A stretch of DNA of 64,000 bases, taken from contig BMTH01000003.1 of NCBI GenBank assembly GCA_014649575.1, forward strand, positions 310,001 through 374,000, written 5' to 3'. Position 1 is the stretch's first letter. Every line of letters starts with the position of its first letter. A program made the position numbers and the translations under genes. This document shows, one piece after another, positions 57,451 through 64,000 of this stretch. The notes under the pieces are model-generated. The model had not been told where the DNA came from. It made no database searches and saw nothing but the letters and a program-made list of their open reading frames with translations. This stretch comes from Streptomyces griseoincarnatus. GTDB lineage: Bacteria > Actinomycetota > Actinomycetes > Streptomycetales > Streptomycetaceae.

Positions 57451-57690
57451 TCACCGCGCCCGCAGCACCGGCACCGCCACGTCGTCACCGCGGTGCGCGC
57501 CGCGCCGTACGTCGTCGACGAGCGCGTCGGCGAGACCCTCCGCCTCCAGGTCACCGGCGCCGGCAGGCCGCGCGGCGAGCGCGTCGACGGGGTCCAGGAG
57601 GCCGGTGCCGGGCGCCTCGACCCCGTCGGTGGAGAGGACCGGCACGGAGCCGGGCGGCGGGTCGACGCGGGTGCACGGTGAACGACGTGG
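57451..57690 (-). pseudogene. Decayed 3' fragment of a SpoIIE-type PP2C phosphatase gene
   Basis: The frame ending at 57451 reads PPGSVPVLSTDGVEAPGT and RRGAHRGDDVAVPVLRAR with similar intervening sequence, the C-terminal half of a PP2C domain (TDG and DD motifs; one residue missing in the TDG strand). No start or N-terminal domain can be found upstream, and the frame is overrun by the promoter region of the gene at 57845. It is a remnant of a second phosphatase gene. Confidence 0.65.
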
Positions 57691-57844
57691 GCCGGCGGCC
57701 GAACACGGCGGCCCGGTGGAAAACTCCCCGGCGGGTGTCATCCGGCGGGCGGGGGTCCGGGGTTTGTACGGATGGAGAGGCGCCCTCCGTCCGACAGACC
57801 GCCTGGGCCCGCAAGGGCCCCGTGTTCCACGAGGAGTTGCCCGC

Positions 57845-58441
57845 ATGAAGCGGACCCTGAAGTACCTGGCCGGTGCGGCCGTCACGGCCGCGGTGGCCGG
57901 CATGGCCACGATGTCGTACGCGGCGCCCCACGACACGGCCGGCCGGGCACCGCACTCCGCGACGGTGACGGCGGCCGCCCCGGCCGCCGCCCCCGCGGCC
58001 GCGGCGAAGCACGCCCCCACGCCTCGCATCGTCCAGCCGGGCGAGCGCGTCACCGGCGCGCCGGGCTTCGAGCTGTGGCTGACGCCCGAGGGCAAGCACT
58101 GGACCACGCCGGACATGCCGGAGGGCCAGTTCCGCAGCGTCGTCGACGGCAACGTCGACCTGAGCAGCCCCGGCGTCTCCGTCCAGTCCGAGGGCACCCC
58201 GGAGCGCGTCTACCTCTCCGGCCTGTACTACGGCGGCAAGGGCACGGCGTCCAGCGTCGAGCTCCGTACGGCCGCCGGAACCCTTCAGGGCGAGCTCATC
58301 GAGCTGCCCGGCCGTCCCGGGTGGGGCGTCTGGTACGCCGTCGCCGAGCCCGTACCGAACGACGGCTCCTGGAGCTTCGTCTCGAAGGTGACGGTCCGCA
58401 ACACCAAGGGCAAGGTCTACGCCTCGATCTCGCTGCGCTGA
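57845..58441 (+). CDS. Secreted protein, paralog of the membrane protein encoded at 59063
   Basis: 198 residues from the ATG at 57845 (GAGGAG, 8-nt gap). A signal peptide (MKRTLKYLAGAAVTAAVAGM to about SYA) and an Ala/Pro spacer are followed by a ~135-residue domain: TPRIVQPGERVTGAPGFELW, LTPEGKHWTTPDMPEGQFRS, VVDGNVDLSSPGVSVQSEGT, GRPGWGVWYAVAEPVPN. The same domain forms the outer part of the protein at 59063-59773. No known family is recognised. It is freely secreted, whereas the paralog is anchored. Confidence 0.8.
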   Translation: MKRTLKYLAGAAVTAAVAGMATMSYAAPHDTAGRAPHSATVTAAAPAAAPAAAAKHAPTPRIVQPGERVTGAPGFELWLTPEGKHWTTPDMPEGQFRSVVDGNVDLSSPGVSVQSEGTPERVYLSGLYYGGKGTASSVELRTAAGTLQGELIELPGRPGWGVWYAVAEPVPNDGSWSFVSKVTVRNTKGKVYASISLR

Positions 58442-58514
58442 CCCCGCGGGCGGGGGACCGGCCGGTCCCCCGCCCCGGCCGACTCCCCCATACCCGACGC
58501 AGAGGAACCTGTCC

Positions 58515-59066
58515 GTGCCGCACGAGACGTCCGCCGCCATGCCGGAACACCCCGACTTCGCCGCCTACGCGGGCGCGGCCTGGGCCCGTCTGGTGCGGAC
58601 CGCCCTCCTGCTCACCGGGGACTTCCACGAGGCCGAGGATCTCGTGCAGACCACGCTGGCCAAGGTGTACGCCCGCTGGGGACGCCTCCCGCCGGACGAC
58701 GTCGACTTCTACGTCCGGCGCTCCCTGGTCAACAACAACATCAGCCGGACCCGCAGACGCCGGGTCACGCATCTGCTGATGCCGTTCCTGCCGGAGCGGG
58801 TGCACCAGTCCGACCAGGGTCACGCCGAGTCCGTCGAGTCCCGCGCCGCGATCACTGAGGCGCTCGGCTCGCTGTCCACCCGGCAGCGGACGGTGCTGGT
58901 GCTGCGGTACTGGGAGGACCTGCCGGAGACCGCCATCGCCGAGGTGCTCAACTGCTCGCCCGGCACGGTCAAGACGCACGCGCGGCGCGGTCTCGAGGCC
59001 CTGCGCTCCCATCCCGCGTTCGCCGCCGCCGAGCGCCCGCACCCCCTTCCCGGAGCCCGCCCATGA
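58515..59066 (+). CDS. SigE-family ECF RNA polymerase sigma factor
   Basis: 183 residues from a GTG at 58515 (AGAGGAA upstream). Region 2 (ALLLTGDFHEAEDLVQTTLA, KVYARWGRLPPDDVDFYVRR) and region 4 (LSTRQRTVLVLRYWEDLPET, AIAEVLNCSPGTVKTHARRG) are typical of the SigE-family ECF group of Streptomyces. It overlaps the next gene by 4 bp (ATGA), which encodes a membrane protein. Such a pair suggests sigma factor plus membrane-bound control protein. Confidence 0.9.
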   Translation: MPHETSAAMPEHPDFAAYAGAAWARLVRTALLLTGDFHEAEDLVQTTLAKVYARWGRLPPDDVDFYVRRSLVNNNISRTRRRRVTHLLMPFLPERVHQSDQGHAESVESRAAITEALGSLSTRQRTVLVLRYWEDLPETAIAEVLNCSPGTVKTHARRGLEALRSHPAFAAAERPHPLPGARP

Positions 59067-59773
59067 ATCACCTCGACCCCGGAGCGGAACGGGACGCCGA
59101 GCCCGCCGAGACCGGACGCCTGCGCGAGGCCCTGGCCGCCGCCGCGTACGACGTCACCCCGTCCCGGGTGCCGCTGGCCGCAGTGGAACGCCGCGGCCGG
59201 ATGATCCGCCGCAGGCGCCGTACGACCGTGCTCGGCGCGGGCTGCGCCGTGCTCCTGGCGCCGCTTGCCTTCGTCACGCTGCACGGCCCGGACGACGGCG
59301 ACCGGGTGACGCGCCCGGCCGCCACGGTGTCCGCCTCGCCCGCGCCGTCCGCCTCACCGACCGTGTCCGCGCCGACGCCGCGCATCGTCGAACCGGGCGA
59401 GCGGGTGACGGCGGCGCCGGGGTTCGTGCTGTGGCTGACGGAGGAGGGGAAGCACTGGACGACGCCGGACGTCCCGGAGGAGGACCAGTTCCGAAGCGTG
59501 GTGGACGGCAACATCGACAGGACGAGGCCCGGAGTCTCGTTGCAGATCGAGGGGACGGACGGCAGGGTGCTGGCCTCGGGCGTCTACTACGGCGGTGAGG
59601 GGACGGCGTCGGTCGTCGAGGTCGCGTCGGAGGACGGCCCGGTGCGCGGCAAGCTGCTGGAGTTGCCCGGCCGGCCGGGGTGGGGCGTCTGGTACGCCGT
59701 CACCCACTCGGGTGTCGAGGCGCCGGTCACCGTCCGCGACACGGAAGGCCGCGTCTACGCCACGCTTCCCTGA
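59063..59773 (+). CDS. Membrane protein coupled to the SigE-family sigma factor, anti-sigma-like
   Basis: 236 residues. A ~50-residue N-terminus (RLREALAAAAYDVTPSRVPL, AAVERRGRMIRRRRR) is cytoplasmic. One TM helix follows (TVLGAGCAVLLAPLAFVTLH), then a Ser/Ala/Pro stalk and an outer domain nearly identical in pattern to the secreted protein at 57845 (TPRIVEPGERVTAAPGFVLW, GKHWTTPDVPEEDQFRSVVD, GRPGWGVWYAVTHSG). It is coupled to the sigma gene by a 4-bp overlap, so it likely holds the sigma factor at the membrane. The secreted copy of the domain might compete for the same partner. Confidence 0.82.
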   Translation: MNHLDPGAERDAEPAETGRLREALAAAAYDVTPSRVPLAAVERRGRMIRRRRRTTVLGAGCAVLLAPLAFVTLHGPDDGDRVTRPAATVSASPAPSASPTVSAPTPRIVEPGERVTAAPGFVLWLTEEGKHWTTPDVPEEDQFRSVVDGNIDRTRPGVSLQIEGTDGRVLASGVYYGGEGTASVVEVASEDGPVRGKLLELPGRPGWGVWYAVTHSGVEAPVTVRDTEGRVYATLP

Positions 59774-59868
59774 CGGGGGAACGGGGGAACGGGGGAACGG
59801 GGGAACGGGGGAACGGGGGAACGGGGGAACGGGGGAACGGGGGAACGGGGGAACGGGGGAACGGGGGA
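59773..59868 (+). repeat. 12-unit ACGGGGGA octamer array (G5 tracts)
   Basis: Twelve exact copies of ACGGGGGA run from 59773 to 59868 without a single change. The first A is the last base of the TGA stop of the preceding gene. Each unit supplies a G5 tract with 3-nt AAC loops on the plus strand, so intramolecular G-quadruplexes are expected. A terminator hairpin follows directly. Confidence 0.95.
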
Positions 59869-59908
59869 GGGCGGCCACGACACCCCCCAGCCGGTGTCGT
59901 GGCCGCCC
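59869..59908. terminator. Hairpin after the octamer array
   Basis: A 16-bp perfect stem, GGGCGGCCACGACACC (59869-59884) and GGTGTCGTGGCCGCCC (59893-59908), has an 8-nt loop. It lies between the sigma operon and the convergent TerD gene. Confidence 0.85.
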
Positions 59909-59930
59909 GTTTCCCTGCTGGCCCACGCGC

Positions 59931-60515
59931 CTACTTGCTGACGGCGAACCGCATCAGGGCGTGCTCGTCACCCTGCTTGATCTTGCCGGTCTCGTTGATC
60001 ACCTGGAGCTTCCAGCTGTTGCCGACCTTCACGGCCTTGGCGACGGCGCAGCCGTTGTCCTGGCTGAGCATGCTCGGCCAGATGTCGGCGACCTGCTGGC
60101 TGCTGCCGCCGGTGGAGTCGTAGACCTTGAAGCTGATGTTGCGGGCCTTCTGGAAGGAGCTGCCCTTCTTGTAGGCGGCCGCGACGAACACGATCGCGGT
60201 GATCGCGCCGGGCAGGCGGGAGAACTCGACGGTCACCGTCTCGTCGTCGCCGTCACCGTGACCGGTCTGGTTGTCGCCGCTGTGCAGGAGGGAGCCGTTG
60301 CCCATCGGGTCGAGCGAGTCCAGGCCGGCCAGCCGCACCGGGTCGCTGCCGGACATGGCGATGGCGATCAGGTCGAGGTCCGTACCGGTCTTGCGGCGCA
60401 GCTTGCCGAGCACTCCGCCGCTGGCTCCGGCGGTCGGGTCCCAGGAGACGCCGATGGAGAGGTGCGTGACCCCGTCCAGGTCCGCGGGGCCGTCTTCCTT
60501 GGTCAGCGTGATCAT
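59931..60515 (-). CDS. TerD-family protein
   Basis: 194 residues. It has the TerD core: ITLTKEDGPADLDGVTHLSI, LDLIAIAMSGSDPVRLAGLD, and the calcium-binding loop HSGDNQTGHGDGDDE, followed by VFVAAAYKKGSSFQKARNIS. TerD proteins bind calcium and belong to the tellurite/chemical-stress response, acting at the cytoplasmic membrane face. No other ter gene is adjacent. Confidence 0.9.
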   Translation of the reverse strand: MITLTKEDGPADLDGVTHLSIGVSWDPTAGASGGVLGKLRRKTGTDLDLIAIAMSGSDPVRLAGLDSLDPMGNGSLLHSGDNQTGHGDGDDETVTVEFSRLPGAITAIVFVAAAYKKGSSFQKARNISFKVYDSTGGSSQQVADIWPSMLSQDNGCAVAKAVKVGNSWKLQVINETGKIKQGDEHALMRFAVSK

Positions 60516-60618
60516 GAACGAGCCATCCTTCGTCGACGGGTGTACGGCCCTGAGTCTGCCTGGCGCCGCTCCATCCTGAACAGGCGGGTCTGCCCTGAAA
60601 CGCGATTGTTGCGGACGG

Positions 60619-61386
60619 TCAACGCACCGGGAAGCCGAAGGAGCGGCCCTCCTCCTTCAGCCAGGGCAGCACGCGGCGCAGCGCCTCGACGGTCTGCGCG
60701 CGGTCGCCTCCGGCGTCGTGGAAGAGGATCGTCGGGCCGTTGGGCAGCTCCCGCCGTACGGTCTCGACGATGGAGTCCGCGCCCGGCTGCTCGAAGTCCT
60801 TGGTGTCGACGTTCCAGCCCAGCGGGCGCATGCCGCGGGAGGCGGCGACGGCGCGGCTGTGCGGGGTGAACGCACCGCCGGGCGCGCGGTAGTAGAGGGG
60901 ACGGACGCCGCCGGACGCCTCGGTGATCATGCGCTCGGCGTCGAGGATCTCCTTCGACTGGTACGCCTCGGACTTCCGGTCCATGGCGGTGTCGTGGGAG
61001 ACGGAGTGGTCGCACAGCACGTGCCCGTCCGCGACGATCTCCTTGACCAGGTCGGGATGGGCCTGCGCCTGGATGCCGGTGAGGCAGAAGGTGGCCTTCA
61101 CGCCCTCCTCGCGCAGCAGCTCCAGCACCTGGGGCGTCCAGCGCGGGTCGGGGCCGTCGTCGATGGTGATGTTGACGCCGCGCGGGCCCGCGTCGGAGGC
61201 GTGCGCGATCGTGGAGGAGACCCGCTTCACGGCGGCGGGCTTCGCGGACGCGCCGGCCTCCGGGGTGCCGTTCACGACGTCGGCCTGGGCGGTGTACACC
61301 GAGGCGCCGACGGCGAGCATCGTCACCCCGAGCGCGGCCCCGACCACCTTGCCGTACCAGCTCCGTCCACCGCCGTGCCGCGCCAT
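60619..61386 (-). CDS. Polysaccharide deacetylase (NodB, CE4 family), membrane-anchored
   Basis: 255 residues from the ATG at 61384-61386; the frame continues to 61464 without a better site. One N-terminal TM/signal segment (YGKVVGAALGVTMLAVGASV) precedes the NodB domain: ITIDDGPDPRWTP with the catalytic Asp pair, CDHSVSHD with the metal His residues, YRAPGGAFTP and GWNVDTKDF. It removes N-acetyl groups from peptidoglycan or chitin-type glycans outside the cell. Confidence 0.92.
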   Translation of the reverse strand: MARHGGGRSWYGKVVGAALGVTMLAVGASVYTAQADVVNGTPEAGASAKPAAVKRVSSTIAHASDAGPRGVNITIDDGPDPRWTPQVLELLREEGVKATFCLTGIQAQAHPDLVKEIVADGHVLCDHSVSHDTAMDRKSEAYQSKEILDAERMITEASGGVRPLYYRAPGGAFTPHSRAVAASRGMRPLGWNVDTKDFEQPGADSIVETVRRELPNGPTILFHDAGGDRAQTVEALRRVLPWLKEEGRSFGFPVR

Positions 61387-61466
61387 GTCCCGCCCCGCTT
61401 TCCTGCTGTCGCTCGTCGCCCGCGTCCCGGACTTCTCCGGGAACCACTGGGCAGGACGGGACACGG

Positions 61467-61514
61467 ACGTCCCCGGATGCGTCCGTTACGGATCACGGAC
61501 ACATCCGGGGACGT
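61467..61514. repeat. Large inverted repeat upstream of the deacetylase gene
   Basis: ACGTCCCCGGATG (61467-61479) and CATCCGGGGACGT (61502-61514) are 13-bp perfect arms, and inside them GTCCGT (61481-61486) and ACGGAC (61495-61500) form an inner pair. It lies 81 bp before the deacetylase start, so it may be an operator, a cruciform or a 5'-leader hairpin. Confidence 0.7.
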
Positions 61515-61543
61515 TCGCGGACAGAAGGGGGGCCTCGCACGGA

Positions 61544-61579
61544 CCGGGGGCCCGGTCACCGTGGTGACCGGGCCCCCGG
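61544..61579 (-). terminator. Terminator of the small hydrophobic-protein gene
   Basis: A perfect 17-bp stem (61544-61560 with 61563-61579; arm CCGGGGGCCCGGTCACC) has a 2-nt loop. It begins about 30 bp downstream of the small gene on the minus strand. Confidence 0.85.
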
Positions 61580-61608
61580 GGGGTGGTGCGGTGGCGCGGT
61601 GCGGCGCG

Positions 61609-61779
61609 TCACCAGCGGTACCAGCGGCCGCGACCACCGCCCGCGTTCGTGGAGCGCATGACGAAGCCGAGCAGCCAGATCACGAGGACCGCGATGGCGA
61701 TCCACCACAGGACCTTCACGGCGAAGCCGGCGCCGAAAAGGATCAGGGCGAGAAGCAGAACGAGCAGCAAGGGAACCAT
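61609..61779 (-). CDS. Small hydrophobic membrane protein (DUF5670/Lmo0937-like)
   Basis: 56 residues from the ATG at 61777-61779, with AGGAGG 9 nt upstream. Two hydrophobic helices (MVPLLLVLLLALILFGAGFA, VLWWIAIAVLVIWLLGFVM) and a short Gly/Arg tail. It matches a small stress-associated membrane family often next to CsbD-type genes; here the divergent neighbour is exactly such a gene. Function unknown. Confidence 0.82.
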   Translation of the reverse strand: MVPLLLVLLLALILFGAGFAVKVLWWIAIAVLVIWLLGFVMRSTNAGGGRGRWYRW

Positions 61780-61916
61780 AGTTATCGACCTCCTGCCGCT
61801 CCGTTTGCCCTCGACCCGCAGCCACACACCTCTCCGTCGCCTTGTTTGTGAAGGAGAAGTGGGGGCACCCGTCAGCTCACGACACAGTGCCCGAACGCTA
61901 CGAGGAGGCATGTCCC

Positions 61917-62090
61917 GTGAGTGCCGGTGAGAAGGCCAAGGCGAAGACCGAGCAGGCGAAGGGCAAGGCCCAGGAGGCCCTGGGACGCGCCGCCGGGGAC
62001 GAGCGCATGGAGTCGGAGGGCCAGGCCACGAAGAGCAAGGGTGACGCCCGGGAGGCCAAGGAGAAGACGAAGGACGCGTTCAAGCACTGA
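61917..62090 (+). CDS. CsbD-family stress protein
   Basis: 57 residues from a GTG at 61917 (GAGGAGG, 8-nt gap). An ATG at 61910 opens only a 6-codon frame. The sequence GEKAKAKTEQAKGKAQEALG...GQATKSKGDAREAKEKTKDA is the very hydrophilic Lys/Ala/Glu-rich CsbD fold, a general-stress protein in many bacteria. It is divergent from the hydrophobic membrane-protein gene, so both are probably stress-induced from the shared 137-bp space. Confidence 0.92.
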   Translation: MSAGEKAKAKTEQAKGKAQEALGRAAGDERMESEGQATKSKGDAREAKEKTKDAFKH

Positions 62091-62100
62091 CCCGCTTGGC

Positions 62101-62157
62101 GCGCGCCCGTGTGGGGCCGCCCCGGTTGTGCAGCGGGGCGGCCCCACACGGGCGCGC
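62101..62157. terminator. Very strong terminator after the CsbD gene
   Basis: A perfect 24-bp stem (62101-62124 with 62134-62157) has a 9-nt loop and is followed by GTTGTTTC. It starts 10 bp after the CsbD stop. Confidence 0.92.
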
Positions 62158-62251
62158 GTTGTTTCAGGTACCCCGGGTGGCGAGGCTGGGCGGTGGAGGC
62201 CGTAGGTGGTGCCGAGGACGACGTCGGCGGCGGCCCGGAGGGCGATGACGA

Positions 62252-62287
<36 letters not shown>

Positions 62288-62370
62288 TCGCCGCGTCGCT
62301 CGCGGAGTCGCGGAGGTCCAGGTCGTGACCAGCGCGCCCGCGGCACTGCTCGGGGTGCCCCCGGGACGGC

Positions 62371-63105
62371 TCAGTGCGGCGGCGGCAGTGGGTGCAGGGC
62401 GTTGCCGGCCGAGCAGCCGCCTTCGCCGGGCATGCGTTGGACGCGGGGAGGCATCCAGACGTCCGTCTCGCCGGGGCCGACGACGGCCAGGACGCAGTCC
62501 GTGGGGGAGTAGCCGTCGGACGGCGGGGACAGCAGGATGCCGACGCGGCCGTCCTCCGTCCGCACCTCTGTCGTGATCGCCGGGTCCATGTCCAGTGAGG
62601 CGAGGACGCGGCGCACCTCGGCCTCGTCCACGCGGCCGCCCTCCGGGACGCGCGGCAGGTGCGAGCCGACCGCGTCGAATGGCACCTGGGGCGGTTCCGG
62701 CGGCGGGGCGAAGCGGAGGGGCGGGCCCTCGGGGCAGTCGGCCTCCCGGGCCTCCTCGCCCCACTCCACGCTCGGCGACACCCGTAGGGAGAAGCACCGC
62801 CGCACGGTGATCGTCTGCGGGTCGAGGCCCGACTCGAGCGCCGAACCGGTGGTGCGGACGATCAGCTCGACACCCTCCCCTTCGTGCGTTTCGGCGCCCG
62901 TGACCCGCAGCACCTCCACCCCGTCCATGGCCGACGCCGCGTACCCCACTTCGTCGGCCGTGCGCGGCCGTTGGCTGTCCAGGCGCTTGCCGACGTCCGT
63001 GGCCTCCGCGCGTGCGACGCCGGCCGCCTTCTCGTCGCCCGACTCGATCAGTCCGCACGCCGTGAGAGCCAGCAACACCGGTGTGAGCAGCAGGAGTCGA
63101 CGCAT
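62371..63105 (-). CDS. Lipoprotein of unknown function
   Basis: 244 residues from the ATG at 63103-63105. The signal peptide MRRLLLLTPVLLALTAC ends in a lipobox with Cys17. The mature part has four further Cys residues (VRRCFSL, EADCPEG, TDCVLAV, GGCSAGN), suggesting disulfide bonds outside the cell, and no catalytic motif. It is on the same strand as the DUF3152 gene, which ends 103 bp upstream, so the two may share a transcript. Confidence 0.8.
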   Translation of the reverse strand: MRRLLLLTPVLLALTACGLIESGDEKAAGVARAEATDVGKRLDSQRPRTADEVGYAASAMDGVEVLRVTGAETHEGEGVELIVRTTGSALESGLDPQTITVRRCFSLRVSPSVEWGEEAREADCPEGPPLRFAPPPEPPQVPFDAVGSHLPRVPEGGRVDEAEVRRVLASLDMDPAITTEVRTEDGRVGILLSPPSDGYSPTDCVLAVVGPGETDVWMPPRVQRMPGEGGCSAGNALHPLPPPH

Positions 63106-63208
63106 ACGCCCACCCTGCGCCGCACCCGGCGCGGCGCGCATCCGTACGGGTACTCAGATTCCACGGCGGAGGTGGGCCGGTCGGGGCCGCCCCGACGAGG
63201 GCAGGGCG

Positions 63209-64000
63209 TCACGCGGCCGGTCCGGTGACGAGGCGGCCGTCCTCGTCGTACGGCCAGGCGTTGGCCACGCAGCCGTGGAGGCCCTTGATCTGCTGCATCA
63301 TCACGGGCGCGAGCCGCCCCTCTCCGCCGCAGGTCATGTGGGAGTGGCCGAGGAAGTGGCCCATCTCGTGGTTGATGATCAGCGCGCGGTAGTCGTGGAT
63401 CGGCCCGTCGAAGGTGGGGGAGCCCTCGACCCAGCGCCGGAGGTTCACCACCACCCCGTCCGGCACCTCGCAGTTGTACTCGCCCCCGGTGTCCTGCCCG
63501 ATGCCCTCCCAGCACAGGGCGTCCGCCGTGGCGGGGGTGGCGATCTTGATCGAGAGGTCGTGCGGGGCGCCCGCGCCCACCAGCCGGAACGCGTTGTCCG
63601 GGTCGTGGGTCCAGCCGCGCGGGGCGGCAAGGATCCCGGCGATCTCGTCGGCCGCCTCCGACGGCGAGACGTCCAGCCCCTCCTCGACCTCCACGACGTA
63701 CCGCAGCGGCCGGGACCCCTCGCCCACCGTCTCCCCGCCCGACCGCGCGGTGACGAACGTCCCGCTGCCCTGCTCCGGCACCTCGGTCGTGGTCCGGGTC
63801 GGGGAGGGGGAGGGCGTAGTGCGGGCGGGGGGCGGTGACGGAGGAGAGGCAGGCGTGGTGGTGGCCCGCGAGGGCCGTGCGTCCGGAGCACCCTGCCGTG
63901 CGTCGCCCCCGTTCCACAGCCCGTCCCGCAGGAAGGCACCCGCGCCCAACAGCGCCACCGCGAGCAGCACGGTCAGCAGCACACGCCCCCGTCGGCGGGG
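63209..64000 (-). CDS. DUF3152 zincin-type secreted metalloprotease, 5' end probably beyond window
   Basis: From a GTG at 63980-63982 the product has 257 residues, but the frame stays open to base 64000 with a basic stretch (PRRRGR) typical of the region just before an anchor helix, so the true start is probably outside. A TM/anchor (VLLTVLLAVALLGAGAFL) and a Pro/Thr/Ser-rich spacer precede the DUF3152 domain (~85-257) with the zincin motif INHEMGHFLGHSHMTC (HExGHxxGH) and PVMMQQ as Met-turn. Such proteins are predicted extracellular metalloproteases; the substrate is unknown. Confidence 0.85.
   Translation of the reverse strand, partial: PRRRGRVLLTVLLAVALLGAGAFLRDGLWNGGDARQGAPDARPSRATTTPASPPSPPPARTTPSPSPTRTTTEVPEQGSGTFVTARSGGETVGEGSRPLRYVVEVEEGLDVSPSEAADEIAGILAAPRGWTHDPDNAFRLVGAGAPHDLSIKIATPATADALCWEGIGQDTGGEYNCEVPDGVVVNLRRWVEGSPTFDGPIHDYRALIINHEMGHFLGHSHMTCGGEGRLAPVMMQQIKGLHGCVANAWPYDEDGRLVTGPAA

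Noticed and set aside
59773..59868. Possible coding extension of the preceding gene through the octamer array
   Set aside because: The array begins at the stop codon; an 8-nt unit would shift frames and gives only GERGNGGT-like strings.
61780..61916. SigB-type promoter for the CsbD gene
   Set aside because: GTTT occurs, but no GGGTAT/GGGTAC follows at the proper spacing.

Overview
The window is very GC-rich (third positions almost all G or C), uses GTG and TTG starts freely, and carries genes typical of the genus: snapalysin with its LysR activator, an EACC1-like protein, DUF6479 and SCO2400-type proteins, an ECF41 sigma factor, and many SpoIIE-type phosphatases. It is chromosomal DNA of a Streptomyces or close relative. 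The set aspS, metG, a second short ThrRS and a cold-shock gene suggests a core-chromosome segment; from memory it resembles the SCO3740-3796 stretch of S. coelicolor (recall, not tested). No transposase, integrase, tRNA, rRNA or CRISPR array was found.

Layout. 1-11.8 kb: a partial PAS-GAF-PP2C phosphatase, aspS, an Rpn/YhgA-like nuclease, a PH-domain protein, a two-gene unit (HD plus HSP90-like ATPase with a three-helix membrane protein), metG, and a TerF-like vWA protein with a long Pro/Glu/Ala linker. 12-19.4 kb: a PhoX-type phosphatase behind a clear PHO box, the divergent snpR-like/snpA pair with a perfect LysR box, an EEP hydrolase, and a membrane gene bracketed by inverted clusters of a ~165-bp repeat. 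19.5-26.5 kb: the most unusual locus, a compact same-strand series of SpoIIE phosphatase, catalytically dead caspase-like protein, EACC1-like adaptor, caspase-TM-ligand-binding-vWA fusion, and an orphan solute-binding lipoprotein. 26.5-31.4 kb: an XRE-TPR regulator, a GAF-ANTAR protein, an L7/L12-like small protein, a lipoprotein, and several long GC-rich tandem repeats.

31.5-43.7 kb: a short ThrRS preceded by a threonine-rich leader peptide and a perfect attenuator hairpin, a nucleoside hydrolase, a GH13 glucosidase, a secreted protein, an ArsR/MMPL unit with two matching operators, a P450/TetR divergon with two palindromes, and a MerR-like gene beside a cold-shock gene. 43.7-48.2 kb: a beta-lactam cassette resembling BlaA/BlaB of S. 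cacaoi, divergent from a PBP and a class A beta-lactamase.

48.2-64 kb: a MhuD-like haem-degrading enzyme, a zinc-ribbon membrane protein, a xylose-type binding protein, an ECF41 sigma factor followed by its probable oxidoreductase target (with a CRP-like site), a PAS-GAF-PP2C-ATPase whose PP2C metal residues are partly lost beside a decayed PP2C fragment, a SigE-family sigma unit with paired secreted and membrane-anchored copies of one domain, a 12-unit G5 octamer array, TerD, a NodB deacetylase, CsbD, a lipoprotein, and a DUF3152 metalloprotease running off the right edge.
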